A stretch of 64,000 nucleotides of DNA from Paenibacillus doosanensis (lineage in GTDB: Bacteria; Bacillota; Bacilli; Paenibacillales; NBRC-103111): positions 1 through 64,000 of the forward strand of contig NZ_JANYUY010000015.1 in the NCBI RefSeq assembly GCF_025060755.1. The letters run 5' to 3'. Below, in pieces: positions 8,656-17,110 of this stretch (positions are counted from its first letter, which is position 1; each line of letters begins with the position of its first letter). The notes under the pieces were generated by a model, which was not told the DNA's origin, searched no databases, and saw only the letters and a list, made by a program, of their open reading frames with translations. A program made the translations under genes and the position numbers.

Positions 8656-10809
8656 TTGGAGTCCAGTGTGCAAAGCGCTTATCAGGAAGAATTGAATCGG
8701 CTTGAGGAAACGTTTAAAGAAATTGACCGGCAGCTCGCCGAGTTAGCTAAAATTCCCCCGTACACGGGTCACGAGCATACCGAGCAGGTGCTGGAATCGA
8801 TACGGGAGGGCCGGCGCCGCAATCTGGCCGTGGCGCAGTCGGAGCCTTATTTCGGCAGACTGGATTTTCAGGAGAGCGGCCATCATAATCCAACTCCCTT
8901 ATATATAGGAAAGGTCGGTTTGGAGAAAGATCCGACGCTGGAGCTCATGGTCATCGACTGGAGAGCGCCGGTTGCCAGCTTGTTCTATTCCTTTACCGGC
9001 GGCAATGAAGCGGTTACTTACGATTCCCCCGACGGAATGGTCGAAGGACTCGTTTACTTGAAGCGGAACTTGGTCATCCGCAAGCAGATTTTGCAGCGCG
9101 TCGTCGACACGTTCGATCGGGCAGGCGATAATATGGCCGTCACCGACGAATTTCTGCTGTACCGGCTCGGCGAGAACAAGGACAACAGACTGAGGGACAT
9201 CGTCTCTACCATTCAGGCTGAGCAGGATGCGATTATCCGTGCCGTCAAGAACAGCGCTCTTTTTATTCAAGGGGTGGCCGGAAGCGGAAAAACGACGGTC
9301 GCGCTTCACCGGCTGGCTTTTTTATTGTATCAATACCGCGATCAAGTCCGCGCCGAGCGGATGATTATATTTGCGCCGAACCGCATGTTCCTCGACTATA
9401 TCTCAGGGGTGCTTCCCGAGCTCGGCGTCGGGCATATCCAGCAGACGACCTTCACGGATTGGGCGCTGGAGCTCTTGGATCACGAAGTCAAGCCCGCCGA
9501 TCAGGCGCAGCGGCTGCGGCACTGGTTTCAGATCGGCGGTCAGCGGCCGACGATGGACGATTCGGCTCCGGGACGGGTCAAAGGCTCCGTGGGCTTCATG
9601 CGCTGGCTCGACCGCGCGCTGCAGCAATATGAAGCCTCGGCTGGACCGCAAGCGGATTACTCCCCTTGGGACGGTACCAAGCTTCCGGCGGCGACGATCC
9701 GCCAATGGTACGACGTCGAGAACAAGCATGAGCCGCTGATGAAGCGGCGCGAGCGGGTGTTGGCAAGAATCAAGCGGTGGCAGGAAATGGAGCTCGACAA
9801 AGTATGGGAAGTCCATCTGAAGAAAGAATATAAGAAGAAGGCCGCCCAGCGGCTGCGCGAGTATACGAAGCAGTGGACGGAATACACGCCGTTCACCTTC
9901 TACAAAGAGCTGTTGGGGCCGCAGCCCCCCGCCTACCTCTCCTCGGAACTGCTTGCGGAGCTTTCGCCCGAGCTGATACGAGAGACGCAGGCGCTGCTGA
10001 AAAAAAAGCTCGTGCAGCCGGAAGATCTCGCCCCGCTTTTATACATTCGTTCCCGGTTTTACGGCATACACGGCGAGCTGACTTTCGATCATACGGTGAT
10101 CGACGAAGCGCAGGACTTTTCCCCGTTTCAGATCACTTTGCTTAACATGCATACAAGAAACCAGTCGTTTACGATATTGGGCGACTTATCCCAAGGCATT
10201 CATGCATACCAGGGCATTCACGATTGGAAGGAATTTATGAGTCTGTTCGAAGCGGAAAAAACGGCTTATTTCCAGCTGAACCGCAGCTACCGCTCGACTA
10301 TGGAAATCATCTATTTCGCCAATGCCGTCTTAATGAACAGTGCGGAGAAGCCATCCGTGCTTGCAGAGCCCGTCTTCCGCAGCGGAGATCCCGTCAAGAT
10401 CCGGCAGGTGGGCGAAGCCCAGCTTGCAGGACAGCTGCAGCAGGAAATGCGCCGTCTGCAGTCCGGCGAAGTCTCGACCGTCGCCGTGCTGGCCCGCACC
10501 GAGGAGCGGTGCGAGCAGCTGCACCGGAGCTTGACCGCCGAAGGCATGCAGGTTCATCTGATCGGGGCCGGACAGCAGCATTATGAAGGCGGCCTCTCGA
10601 TCGTGCCGACGTTTATGGCCAAGGGGCTGGAATTCGACGCCGTCATCATTGTCGACGCCGATCCCGACCATTACTCGGCAATGCCGCAGGACGCCAAACT
10701 GCTCTACGTCGGCTGTACCCGCGCGCTGCACTCGCTTCAGCTGTGGTACGACGGCACGCCTTCCCCGTTAATCGCAAGCATACAGGGAGATTTCGCAGTA
10801 AGCGAATAG
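8656..10809 (+). CDS. helD: HelD-type RNA polymerase recycling ATPase (UvrD-like helicase fold)
   Basis: This is a superfamily I ATPase (717 aa) of the HelD group, known in Bacillota to bind RNA polymerase and clear it from stalled or post-termination complexes. The N-terminal 45 residues are a predicted coiled coil, which in HelD reaches into the polymerase secondary channel. The Walker A motif GVAGSGKTT is at residues 206-214 and the Walker B VIDEAQD at 481-487. Later helicase motifs include QLNRSYRST and the late motif FMAKGLEFDAVIIVDA. The start is TTG at 8656, with GGAGG nine nt upstream. The length is slightly below that of B. subtilis HelD. It is monocistronic. Other UvrD-like helicases are possible, but the N-terminal arm and the lack of UvrD subdomains favour HelD. 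Confidence 0.82.
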   Translation: MESSVQSAYQEELNRLEETFKEIDRQLAELAKIPPYTGHEHTEQVLESIREGRRRNLAVAQSEPYFGRLDFQESGHHNPTPLYIGKVGLEKDPTLELMVIDWRAPVASLFYSFTGGNEAVTYDSPDGMVEGLVYLKRNLVIRKQILQRVVDTFDRAGDNMAVTDEFLLYRLGENKDNRLRDIVSTIQAEQDAIIRAVKNSALFIQGVAGSGKTTVALHRLAFLLYQYRDQVRAERMIIFAPNRMFLDYISGVLPELGVGHIQQTTFTDWALELLDHEVKPADQAQRLRHWFQIGGQRPTMDDSAPGRVKGSVGFMRWLDRALQQYEASAGPQADYSPWDGTKLPAATIRQWYDVENKHEPLMKRRERVLARIKRWQEMELDKVWEVHLKKEYKKKAAQRLREYTKQWTEYTPFTFYKELLGPQPPAYLSSELLAELSPELIRETQALLKKKLVQPEDLAPLLYIRSRFYGIHGELTFDHTVIDEAQDFSPFQITLLNMHTRNQSFTILGDLSQGIHAYQGIHDWKEFMSLFEAEKTAYFQLNRSYRSTMEIIYFANAVLMNSAEKPSVLAEPVFRSGDPVKIRQVGEAQLAGQLQQEMRRLQSGEVSTVAVLARTEERCEQLHRSLTAEGMQVHLIGAGQQHYEGGLSIVPTFMAKGLEFDAVIIVDADPDHYSAMPQDAKLLYVGCTRALHSLQLWYDGTPSPLIASIQGDFAVSE

Positions 10810-10829
10810 TTTTTATAATTGTTGAACAA

Positions 10830-10892
10830 AAAGAAACCGTTCTTGAGTCAATGGAAGTACCATCCGCCATTTACGAAAGGAACGGTTTCTTT
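10830..10892 (-). terminator. Long hairpin between convergent genes
   Basis: A perfect 13-bp inverted repeat (10830-10842 with 10880-10892) encloses a 37-nt loop. On the minus strand the stem is followed by a T-rich stretch; on the plus strand it follows the helD-like gene by 20 nt. It may terminate transcription from both sides. The long loop is unusual for a plain terminator. Confidence 0.55.
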
Positions 10893-10990
10893 GCGCATTT
10901 TGCAAAATCAGGCTGTTTATTTGAATGGTCTGAAGTTCATGAACATGGCCTCGGGGATGTTCGTCTGTACCTCTTTTTTAACGCTTTGAT

Positions 10991-11034
10991 AAAAAAGCGG
11001 CCGCGCCGAACCTTTCGGTTCCAGCGCGCCGCTT
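10991..11034 (-). terminator. Terminator of the 2-hydroxyacid dehydrogenase gene
   Basis: On the minus strand, GC-rich arms close on a GAACC-gaaa-GGTTC core and are followed by six T residues (10991-10996). It lies 16 nt after the dehydrogenase stop. Confidence 0.8.
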
Positions 11035-11049
11035 CTCTTCGACTGCACT

Positions 11050-12039
11050 CTATTTAACCAAAGCCTGCAGCTCCGGCACTACATAAGCCTTGCCTCCGGT
11101 CAAAGCGCCGACCAGATTTTGCGCCGCCAGCATCGCCATATCATAGCGCGTTCTTGATGTCGCCGAGCCGATATGGGGCAGCGTCACTACGTTATCCATC
11201 TTCAGCAGCGGATTGTCCGGCGACACCGGCTCGGTATCGAATACATCTAAGCCCGCTCCGCGAATTTGGCCGCTTTGCAGCGCTTCGATCAGCGCCTGCT
11301 CGTCCACCGTTTGCCCGCGCGACGCGTTGATGAAGAACGCGCTCGGCTTCATCAGCTCGAAGTGCTCCTTGCGGATATAATGAACCGTCTCCGGCGTCAG
11401 CGGCGTCATCAGAACGACGAAATCCGACCTCCGAAGCAGATCTTCCAGCGCGCAGTAGCTTGCTCCGAACTTCTCCTCCGTCTCCGGCTTGCGGCTGCGG
11501 TTATAGTACAGCAGTTCCATATCAAAGCCGTGCACCGCCCGCTTCGCAATCGCTTCGCCGATCCGGCCCATCCCGATGATGCCGAGCGTCGTATGATGCA
11601 CGTCGAGGCCGAACCACTGATCTTCCTTGATCGCGCCGCGTTGCCACTTCCCTTGCTTGACGAGCCGGTCGAGTTCGGCTACTCTTCTCGACGACGACAG
11701 CATCAGCGCCATGACCAGATCGGCGACCGTATCGTCCAGCACATAAGGCGTATGCGTGCCGATAATGCCTCCTGCCAACATGTCCTGGGTATGAAAATGA
11801 TTATAGCCGACGGATACGGTGCTCACCGCTTTAAGCCGGGGAGCATGCGCGATCAATTCCGCGTTCACGGGTCCGGCTGATACGATTAAGCCTTCGTAAT
11901 CCTTAATGACGGAGAGCAGCTCTTCCCTCGGGATAGAGCCTTGACCCTCCCATACGGTACAATCGCAATGCTCGTTCAAATAGTCAAGCACAGAATCGGG
12001 CAATTTTCGGGTAATCATTACTTTCGGTTTATGTGCCAA
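11050..12039 (-). CDS. D-2-hydroxyacid dehydrogenase (glyoxylate/2-ketogluconate reductase type)
   Basis: This is a cytosolic NAD(P)-dependent dehydrogenase (329 aa) that interconverts 2-keto acids and D-2-hydroxy acids. The Rossmann motif GMGRIG is at residues 156-161, and the catalytic set is R241 (NASRG), E270 (DVFDTEP) and H289 (LPHIGSAT). The overall pattern fits the GyaR/GhrB/YvcT subgroup (glyoxylate, hydroxypyruvate or 2-ketogluconate reduction). The start is TTG at 12037-12039 with AGGGGAG about 9 nt upstream. It follows larE by 33 nt on the same strand and probably shares its transcript, which suggests lactate or another 2-hydroxyacid as substrate. That link is an inference. Confidence 0.88.
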   Translation of the reverse strand: MAHKPKVMITRKLPDSVLDYLNEHCDCTVWEGQGSIPREELLSVIKDYEGLIVSAGPVNAELIAHAPRLKAVSTVSVGYNHFHTQDMLAGGIIGTHTPYVLDDTVADLVMALMLSSSRRVAELDRLVKQGKWQRGAIKEDQWFGLDVHHTTLGIIGMGRIGEAIAKRAVHGFDMELLYYNRSRKPETEEKFGASYCALEDLLRRSDFVVLMTPLTPETVHYIRKEHFELMKPSAFFINASRGQTVDEQALIEALQSGQIRGAGLDVFDTEPVSPDNPLLKMDNVVTLPHIGSATSRTRYDMAMLAAQNLVGALTGGKAYVVPELQALVK

Positions 12040-12072
12040 CGCGCTTCGCTCCCCTCATTCAACGCTTTAGTT

Positions 12073-12915
12073 TTATTTTACGGATTCGGCGTGGACCGCC
12101 TGCTGCTGCGGGCTAAGCACTTCGTTAAGACTTCCCGAGCGGTACCCTTTCAAATCCATCGTTACATACGCATAGCCGATTTCCTTGAGCTTGGCGTGAA
12201 CCGTATCGGCGACGGCGAGCATTTCGGCCAAATCCGCCGCAGGAACTTCGATTCTCGCCAAATTGTCATGCTGGCGGACTCGGACCTGACGGAATCCAAG
12301 CTGGATCAGAAAATCTTCCGCTTGGTCGATCATGGACAGCTTCAGCGCCGTTATCGCTTCCCCGTAAGGAATCCGCGACGACAGACAAGCGAACGAAGGC
12401 TTATCCCATGTGCGCAGCCCGAACCCGCGGGACATATGACGGATCTCGGACTTCTTAATCCCCGCCTCCAATAGCGGAGCTCTGACCCCTTTTTCATGAG
12501 CCGCCTGCAAGCCCGGCCGATGCTCGCCGAGATCGTCGGCGATCGCTCCGAACACGACATACTCGTAGCCCCGTGCCTCTGCGATCGGAATCAGATGATC
12601 GAACAATGAATTTTTGCAAAAATAGCAGCGGTTCGTCGGATTTTCGGCGTAACCCGGAATGTCGAGCTCGCTGGTATGAATCACTTCGTGTACGGCTCCC
12701 AGCTCTCGGGCTAGAACGATGGCTTCCTCCTTCTCCCTGACCGGATACGTCTCCGAATCGGCCGTAATGGCCAGCACCCGTTCCGGACCGAGAAATTCAA
12801 GCGCGGCTTTCAGCAAAAAAGCGCTGTCGACGCCGCCGGAAAAAGCGACGACCACTTTATCCATCGAACGGAGAATGTCCCCGAGTTTCTCATATTTTTG
12901 TTCCATGCTTTCCAT
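12073..12915 (-). CDS. larE: LarE, ATP-dependent sulfur transferase for the nickel-pincer cofactor
   Basis: LarE activates the carboxylates of the LarB product by adenylation or similar chemistry and inserts sulfur during synthesis of the nickel-pincer nucleotide of lactate racemase. The 280-aa protein has the PP-loop SGGVDS at residues 26-31. Three cysteines, C97 and C100 (RCYFCKN) and C177 (SFACLSS), match the arrangement of LarE proteins that hold a [4Fe-4S] cluster. The L. plantarum type instead sacrifices a single cysteine. The ATG at 12913-12915 is chosen because AGGAGG lies 8 nt upstream; an earlier in-frame ATG at 12960 has no such site. No larA, larB or larC is in the window. The 2-hydroxyacid dehydrogenase gene follows directly. 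Family certainty is high; the cluster is inferred. Confidence 0.9.
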   Translation of the reverse strand: MESMEQKYEKLGDILRSMDKVVVAFSGGVDSAFLLKAALEFLGPERVLAITADSETYPVREKEEAIVLARELGAVHEVIHTSELDIPGYAENPTNRCYFCKNSLFDHLIPIAEARGYEYVVFGAIADDLGEHRPGLQAAHEKGVRAPLLEAGIKKSEIRHMSRGFGLRTWDKPSFACLSSRIPYGEAITALKLSMIDQAEDFLIQLGFRQVRVRQHDNLARIEVPAADLAEMLAVADTVHAKLKEIGYAYVTMDLKGYRSGSLNEVLSPQQQAVHAESVK

Positions 12916-13112
12916 CTTTGTATGCCTCCTGAAGAATTCCATGCGGAATCCGTATATCATTGATTTTCGGATACTCGATATTACTTTGCAATCGTGTGCA
13001 AAGAACTAGACGTCTACCGATGTCCTTGTAACATGCTCGGACCGGGTTCATTTCATTATAGTCTTTTTTGTGCGGCAGAAAAAGGGGTTTCATCAAGGTA
13101 AGTAAGTAAACT

Positions 13113-14807
13113 TTATCGGATTCCCGCACGCTCGCGGTGCAGCAGCCGTTCGAACTCCCCGATCGGAAGCGGCCGGCTGAAAAAATAACCTTGCCCGTGC
13201 GCGCAATTTTGCTGCAGTAAAAAACGCAGGTCTTCTTCCGTTTCCACCCCTTCGGCCACAACCTCCAGCTTCAGATGGTTCGCCATCGCTATGATTGTCG
13301 ATACGATGGCCGCGCTGTCCGGATCGGTGCTGAGGTCGCGGATGAACGACTGGTCGATCTTTAATTTATGTAACGGGATTTTCCGCAAATAATGCAGCGA
13401 GCTGTAGCCCGTGCCGAAATCGTCCATCGATATGCGGATGCCCCAATATTTGAGCTCGTTAAGCTTGCGGATGACGCGGTCCACATTATCCATCGCCATG
13501 CTTTCGGTAATTTCCAGCTCCAGGTAATGCGGCTTCAGGCCGCTCTCCCGCAGAATGCCCAAAATATCTCCTACCAGATTATGCTTCTGGAATTGTCGCA
13601 ACGACAAATTGACCGAAACGATCAGCGTAGGCAAACCGCTGTCCTGCCAGCGTTTATTTTGGCTGCAGGCCGTCCTTAGCACCCATTCGCCTATGGCTAC
13701 AATGAGCCCCGTCTCTTCCGCCAGCGGGATGAATTGAACCGGGGAGATCATACCGTGCTTCGGGTGATTCCAGCGGATCAGCGCTTCCATACCGATCAGC
13801 CGGTTGTTGCGGATATCGTATTGCGGCTGGTAATACAGCTCGAATTCCTCGCGCTCCAACGCTTTGCGCAGATCGTGCTCCAGCTCCAGCCGCTGCAGCG
13901 GATCGTTCATCAGCTCGTCCCGCGTATGGCGGTACAGCCTTTGCCCCTTCTCGCGCTCCTTCGTCTGCACCTTCGCCGCGTGCCGGATCAGACTGTTCAT
14001 GTCGGTACCGTCCCGTGGGTAGTGCGCGATGCCGATATTGCCCGGAATCGTCAGCTCCCGGTCGTATACGGCGTAGGGAACCATCAGCTTCTCATGAATA
14101 ATCCGCGCTTCTTCCATAATAAAGTCGGGATCGGCGTCCGTCTTGTACAGTAGCGCAAACTCGTGATTGCCGAGACGGCAAATCAGATCCGCACGGCCTA
14201 TCCGCCGCTGCAGCCGCTCGCTGACTTGCTTCAGCAGCAAATCTCCCCAGCTAAGCCCCAACGATTCGTTTATGATCGGAAACCGGTCCAGGCTGACCAG
14301 CATAATCGCAAAAGGGGCCGGCGGACTCTCGTTCCCTGCCGCGGCAAGCGTCTGTGTCAATTGAATTTGAAACAGAGTACGGTTGGGCAGTCCGGTAAGC
14401 GTATCGTGATAAGCCATATGCTCGATAAGCCGGGACGCGAGCTTCTGCTCGGTAATATCCTTCATGATCAAATACACGAACCGCTCTTCTTGGCCGCATA
14501 CCGGAATCAGCCGCAGCATAATGCTCAGCGTATGGCCGGAACGATGACGAAACTCGAGCTCTCCCTGAAGCGTATCGCCCCGCAGCGCCCTTGGAAAATA
14601 GCCCGCGAAAGCCTCCGCTGCATCGGCCGACAGCATGGATGCGAACGGACGCAGGTTCAATGCCCGAAAATCATAGCCGGTAAGTCTGCCGCACTCCGCA
14701 TTAATTTTAAGGATGTGACCGTGTGTATCCAGAAGCAGCATCGCTTCGCCGCTTAACCGGAATAATGGATGCGATGTTATAAGACCGATCGGATCCGAAT
14801 CAATCAT
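13113..14807 (-). CDS. PAS-GGDEF(degenerate)-EAL cyclic-di-GMP phosphodiesterase
   Basis: This cytosolic signalling protein (564 aa) is predicted to hydrolyse cyclic di-GMP. A PAS domain covers about residues 10-125 and may bind a small ligand or cofactor. The GGDEF domain (about 128-295) has GNHEF at residues 213-217 in place of GGDEF, so cyclase activity is unlikely; it may bind GTP as a regulatory module. The EAL domain (about 310-560) keeps E341-A-L, the EITES segment, the paired aspartates D462-D463 in DDFGTGYSS, K483 and E519, consistent with an active phosphodiesterase. The start ATG has GGAGAG about 10 nt upstream. The gene is monocistronic. No membrane segments or signal peptide are visible. 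Confidence 0.92.
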   Translation of the reverse strand: MIDSDPIGLITSHPLFRLSGEAMLLLDTHGHILKINAECGRLTGYDFRALNLRPFASMLSADAAEAFAGYFPRALRGDTLQGELEFRHRSGHTLSIMLRLIPVCGQEERFVYLIMKDITEQKLASRLIEHMAYHDTLTGLPNRTLFQIQLTQTLAAAGNESPPAPFAIMLVSLDRFPIINESLGLSWGDLLLKQVSERLQRRIGRADLICRLGNHEFALLYKTDADPDFIMEEARIIHEKLMVPYAVYDRELTIPGNIGIAHYPRDGTDMNSLIRHAAKVQTKEREKGQRLYRHTRDELMNDPLQRLELEHDLRKALEREEFELYYQPQYDIRNNRLIGMEALIRWNHPKHGMISPVQFIPLAEETGLIVAIGEWVLRTACSQNKRWQDSGLPTLIVSVNLSLRQFQKHNLVGDILGILRESGLKPHYLELEITESMAMDNVDRVIRKLNELKYWGIRISMDDFGTGYSSLHYLRKIPLHKLKIDQSFIRDLSTDPDSAAIVSTIIAMANHLKLEVVAEGVETEEDLRFLLQQNCAHGQGYFFSRPLPIGEFERLLHRERAGIR

Positions 14808-14846
14808 GGTGCAATCACTCTCCTACTTGCCACGCTATGTACGGTT

Positions 14847-14855
14847 ATTATAGCA
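14847..14855 (-). promoter_or_regulatory. Extended -10 promoter of the PAS-GGDEF-EAL gene
   Basis: On the minus strand TGC-TATAAT forms an extended -10 element (14847-14855) about 40 nt before the start codon. No strong -35 is seen. Confidence 0.5.
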
Positions 14856-15011
14856 TAGGTCGAACGATCCATGGCGAAAAGCATAGGAATTTGTTGAAAT
14901 TTGTATTATTTCACGAACATTATATGATTTTTTGAACATAATGCCGGAAAAATACGATTGATTGGGGGAAACCGTATTCCGGCTGCCAGCGCCGGCAAAT
15001 ATCTTTTCAAT

Positions 15012-15089
15012 AAAAAAACCGCCAAAGGTGGACTGCACCTCAATTGTTAGATACGATCTAACATTGGAGGCGCAGTTCATTCCCGGCGG
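15012..15089 (-). terminator. Gpx terminator with embedded palindromic IS3-like mini-element
   Basis: An outer CCGCC/GGCGG stem (15019-15023 with 15085-15089) and a run of seven A (T on the minus strand, 15012-15018) form a terminator for the peroxidase gene. Between the arms lie two 24-nt inverted copies, 15029-15052 and 15056-15079, separated by 3 nt and matching at 20 of 24 positions. Each copy starts with TG and resembles the terminal repeats of IS3/IS150-group elements. The interpretation as a mini-element is inferred. Confidence 0.65.
15029..15079. repeat. 51-bp palindrome of two IS3/IS150-like end sequences
   Basis: Two 24-bp inverted repeats meet head to head around a 3-bp centre. 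The outer ends read TG...CA, and the inner parts contain GTTAGAT/ATCTAAC. No transposase remnant lies between them. It may be the smallest possible derivative of an IS3-group element, or a terminator that only resembles one. Confidence 0.5.
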
Positions 15090-15097
15090 TCCGTAAA

Positions 15098-15574
15098 TTA
15101 CAGCTGTTTGGCGATTGCGTCCCGAAGCTCGCTGTCCTCCGGCGCCACTCTGCTGGAGAAACGGCCTGCGATTTGTCCGTCCTTGTCAATGAGAAATTTC
15201 TCAAAATTCCATTTGACGTCGCCCTGCGGTTCCGCATGCTCGGTCAGCCATTTGTACAGCGGATGCTTGTCCTCTCCCAAAATCTTCACCTTATCCAGCA
15301 CCTCGAAGGTGACGCCGTAATTCATGCTGCAGAACTGCTGAATTTCTTCGGCCGTTCCGGGCTCCTGGCCTCCGAAGTCGTTGCAGGGAAAGCCGAGCAC
15401 GACGAGCCCCCGCTCTTTCCACTCTTGGTTCAGCTGCTCAAGCCCCTTATATTGCGGAGTAAATCCGCATTTGGAAGCTACGTTCACAATCAGCACGGCT
15501 TTCCCTTTGTACTCGTCCAGCGATTTGGTGCGGCCGTCCGCCGCGGTTACGGAAAAATCATAAATGGATGCCAC
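15098..15574 (-). CDS. Glutathione peroxidase family thiol peroxidase
   Basis: This cytosolic peroxidase (158 aa) reduces hydrogen and organic peroxides, in Bacillota most likely with thioredoxin rather than glutathione. The peroxidatic cysteine is C36 in SKCGFTPQY. Q70 (FGGQEPG), W122 and N123 (VKWNFEKFL) complete the catalytic tetrad. C82 in IQQFCS is a plausible resolving cysteine of the thioredoxin-dependent subgroup. The start is GTG at 15572-15574 with GGGAGG 8 nt upstream. The gene is monocistronic and ends in the hairpin at 15012-15089. The length is that of the BsaA/Gpx family. Confidence 0.94.
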   Translation of the reverse strand: MASIYDFSVTAADGRTKSLDEYKGKAVLIVNVASKCGFTPQYKGLEQLNQEWKERGLVVLGFPCNDFGGQEPGTAEEIQQFCSMNYGVTFEVLDKVKILGEDKHPLYKWLTEHAEPQGDVKWNFEKFLIDKDGQIAGRFSSRVAPEDSELRDAIAKQL

Positions 15575-15667
15575 CAGAATGCCTCCCTCAGTTCGATTTC
15601 TTTTATCTTAACATGAATAATGCTGGAATAAAAATCCTCGGCGGATTCGTATAACGAAAGCAATTTT

Positions 15668-15675
15668 GTTACAAT
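15668..15675 (+). promoter_or_regulatory. Possible extended -10 of the ravA-like gene
   Basis: TG followed directly by TTACAAT gives TGT-TACAAT, which resembles an extended -10, 45 nt before the ATG at 15720. A convincing -35 is absent. Confidence 0.35.
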
Positions 15676-15719
15676 GTAAAGGTTAAACTTTCCATGGACT
15701 ACGGTTAGGAGGGCCCCTT

Positions 15720-17021
15720 ATGAACGATATCCAATCGATCCAAAATAAATTGGAGCAAGCCATCGTGCTGCTGGAAGAACGGTTTCTGGAACGCGAGGAG
15801 CTTATTCGTCTGCTGCTGCTCGGTCTGATGAGTCATGAAAACGCGCTGCTGATAGGACCGCCGGGAAGCGCCAAATCGCAGCTGGCCCGCGCGGTTTCCC
15901 AGCTGTTCGGCGGCGGCGGATGGTTCGACTATTTATTGACCCGCTTCACGACGCCCGATGAAATGTTCGGCCCCGTCTCGCTGCAGCAGCTCAAGCAGGA
16001 CGTCTACGTGCGCCAAACGGCGGGCTATTTGCCCTCGGCCGATTTCGCCTTTCTCGATGAAATTTTCAAAGCGAACAGCGCTATTCTGAATGCGCTGCTG
16101 TCGATTTTGAACGAACGCGTCTTTTTCAACGGGCGGGAGAAGGAGCAGGTTCCTCTTGTGTTTCTGATGGCCGCCTCCAACGAGCTGCCCGAGGACAACG
16201 ACCAGCTAGCCGCCCTGTACGACCGGTTCTTGATCCGTTACGAAGTCGGATTTTTAAAACAAATGTCCAGCTACGAGCAAATGTTCCAGCTGCCGACAGA
16301 GCCGCTGCCTTCCCTGCTTTCGGTCAAGGATGTGGAGAGCGTACGCAAGGCGGCTGCAGCCGTAACCATCCCGGAGACGCTCATCTATATGCTCTACCGG
16401 TTGAAAACGGAAATGGAAACGAAGGAATTTTCCCTCTCCGACCGCAGATGGCGCAAAATCGGAGAAGTATGGAAAACGTCCGCTGCGCTTAACGGCAGAA
16501 ATACCGTCAACGTATGGGACACCGTATATACGCCGCATATGCTGTGGGATTTCCCCGAGGATTTGCACGTGCTTCAGGAGCTGTTCCAGAAGGAGTTTCA
16601 GGAAGCGCTCAAGCAGGAATCCGAACGCGAGCTGCCGCTGCGCGCCTACGATCAAACGGCCAAGCACTGGCTCGGCATGGAAGACGAGCTGCATTCGTTT
16701 CAGTTCAAGAAGGAAGTCGGGGGCCGCATGAGCCAGGAAGCCCAGGAACAGATGAAGGATAAGCTGGAGAGCTGCCGCATCGAGCTGGAGGAAACGGCAA
16801 GAGCCTTGCGCGGCAAGCTCGTACAGTGGCAGCAGCGGGAAAAGGATTTGCCCGGTTATATCCGCAATCAAAACTTTCTGCTGACGCAAACCGACCGCTT
16901 CGCGGTCAAATATACCCATCTGCGTATCCAGGGAGAACGCATTCTCCAGACGCTGCAGGGACTGTACCGGACGCTGTTCGACCGCGAAATTCCAGGCGTC
17001 CAGTACGATTACACGCTCTAG
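15720..17021 (+). CDS. RavA-like MoxR-family AAA+ ATPase
   Basis: This is a cytosolic AAA+ ATPase (433 aa) of the RavA branch of MoxR proteins, which work with a VWA-domain partner as chaperones for metal-cofactor or respiratory complexes. The Walker A motif GPPGSAKS is at residues 46-53 and the Walker B FAFLDEIF at 109-116. Sensor 1 AASNELP and an arginine-finger region (LYDRFLIRYEV) follow. The C-terminal 150 residues are helical and charged, in place of the LARA domain of E. coli RavA. The ATG is preceded by AGGAGG at 7 nt. The VWA gene follows 89 nt downstream on the same strand, the usual ravA-viaA order. The client is unknown. Confidence 0.87.
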   Translation: MNDIQSIQNKLEQAIVLLEERFLEREELIRLLLLGLMSHENALLIGPPGSAKSQLARAVSQLFGGGGWFDYLLTRFTTPDEMFGPVSLQQLKQDVYVRQTAGYLPSADFAFLDEIFKANSAILNALLSILNERVFFNGREKEQVPLVFLMAASNELPEDNDQLAALYDRFLIRYEVGFLKQMSSYEQMFQLPTEPLPSLLSVKDVESVRKAAAAVTIPETLIYMLYRLKTEMETKEFSLSDRRWRKIGEVWKTSAALNGRNTVNVWDTVYTPHMLWDFPEDLHVLQELFQKEFQEALKQESERELPLRAYDQTAKHWLGMEDELHSFQFKKEVGGRMSQEAQEQMKDKLESCRIELEETARALRGKLVQWQQREKDLPGYIRNQNFLLTQTDRFAVKYTHLRIQGERILQTLQGLYRTLFDREIPGVQYDYTL

Positions 17022-17110
17022 GAATCTGTCCGACGGAGTACATCAGACAGACTCCTAGTAGTCTGCTGAACAAACGGCCCTCTCAATCTATTTGTCGGCG
17101 GTGACGAATT

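Noticed and set aside
10743-11057. 104-codon plus-strand frame after the helD-like gene
   Set aside because: It overlaps the helD-like 3' end and two hairpins and has no ribosome site or family features.
12916-13112. Minus-strand frame between larE and the EAL gene
   Set aside because: It overlaps the EAL gene end in another frame and has no start signal; it only shows promoter-like AT content.
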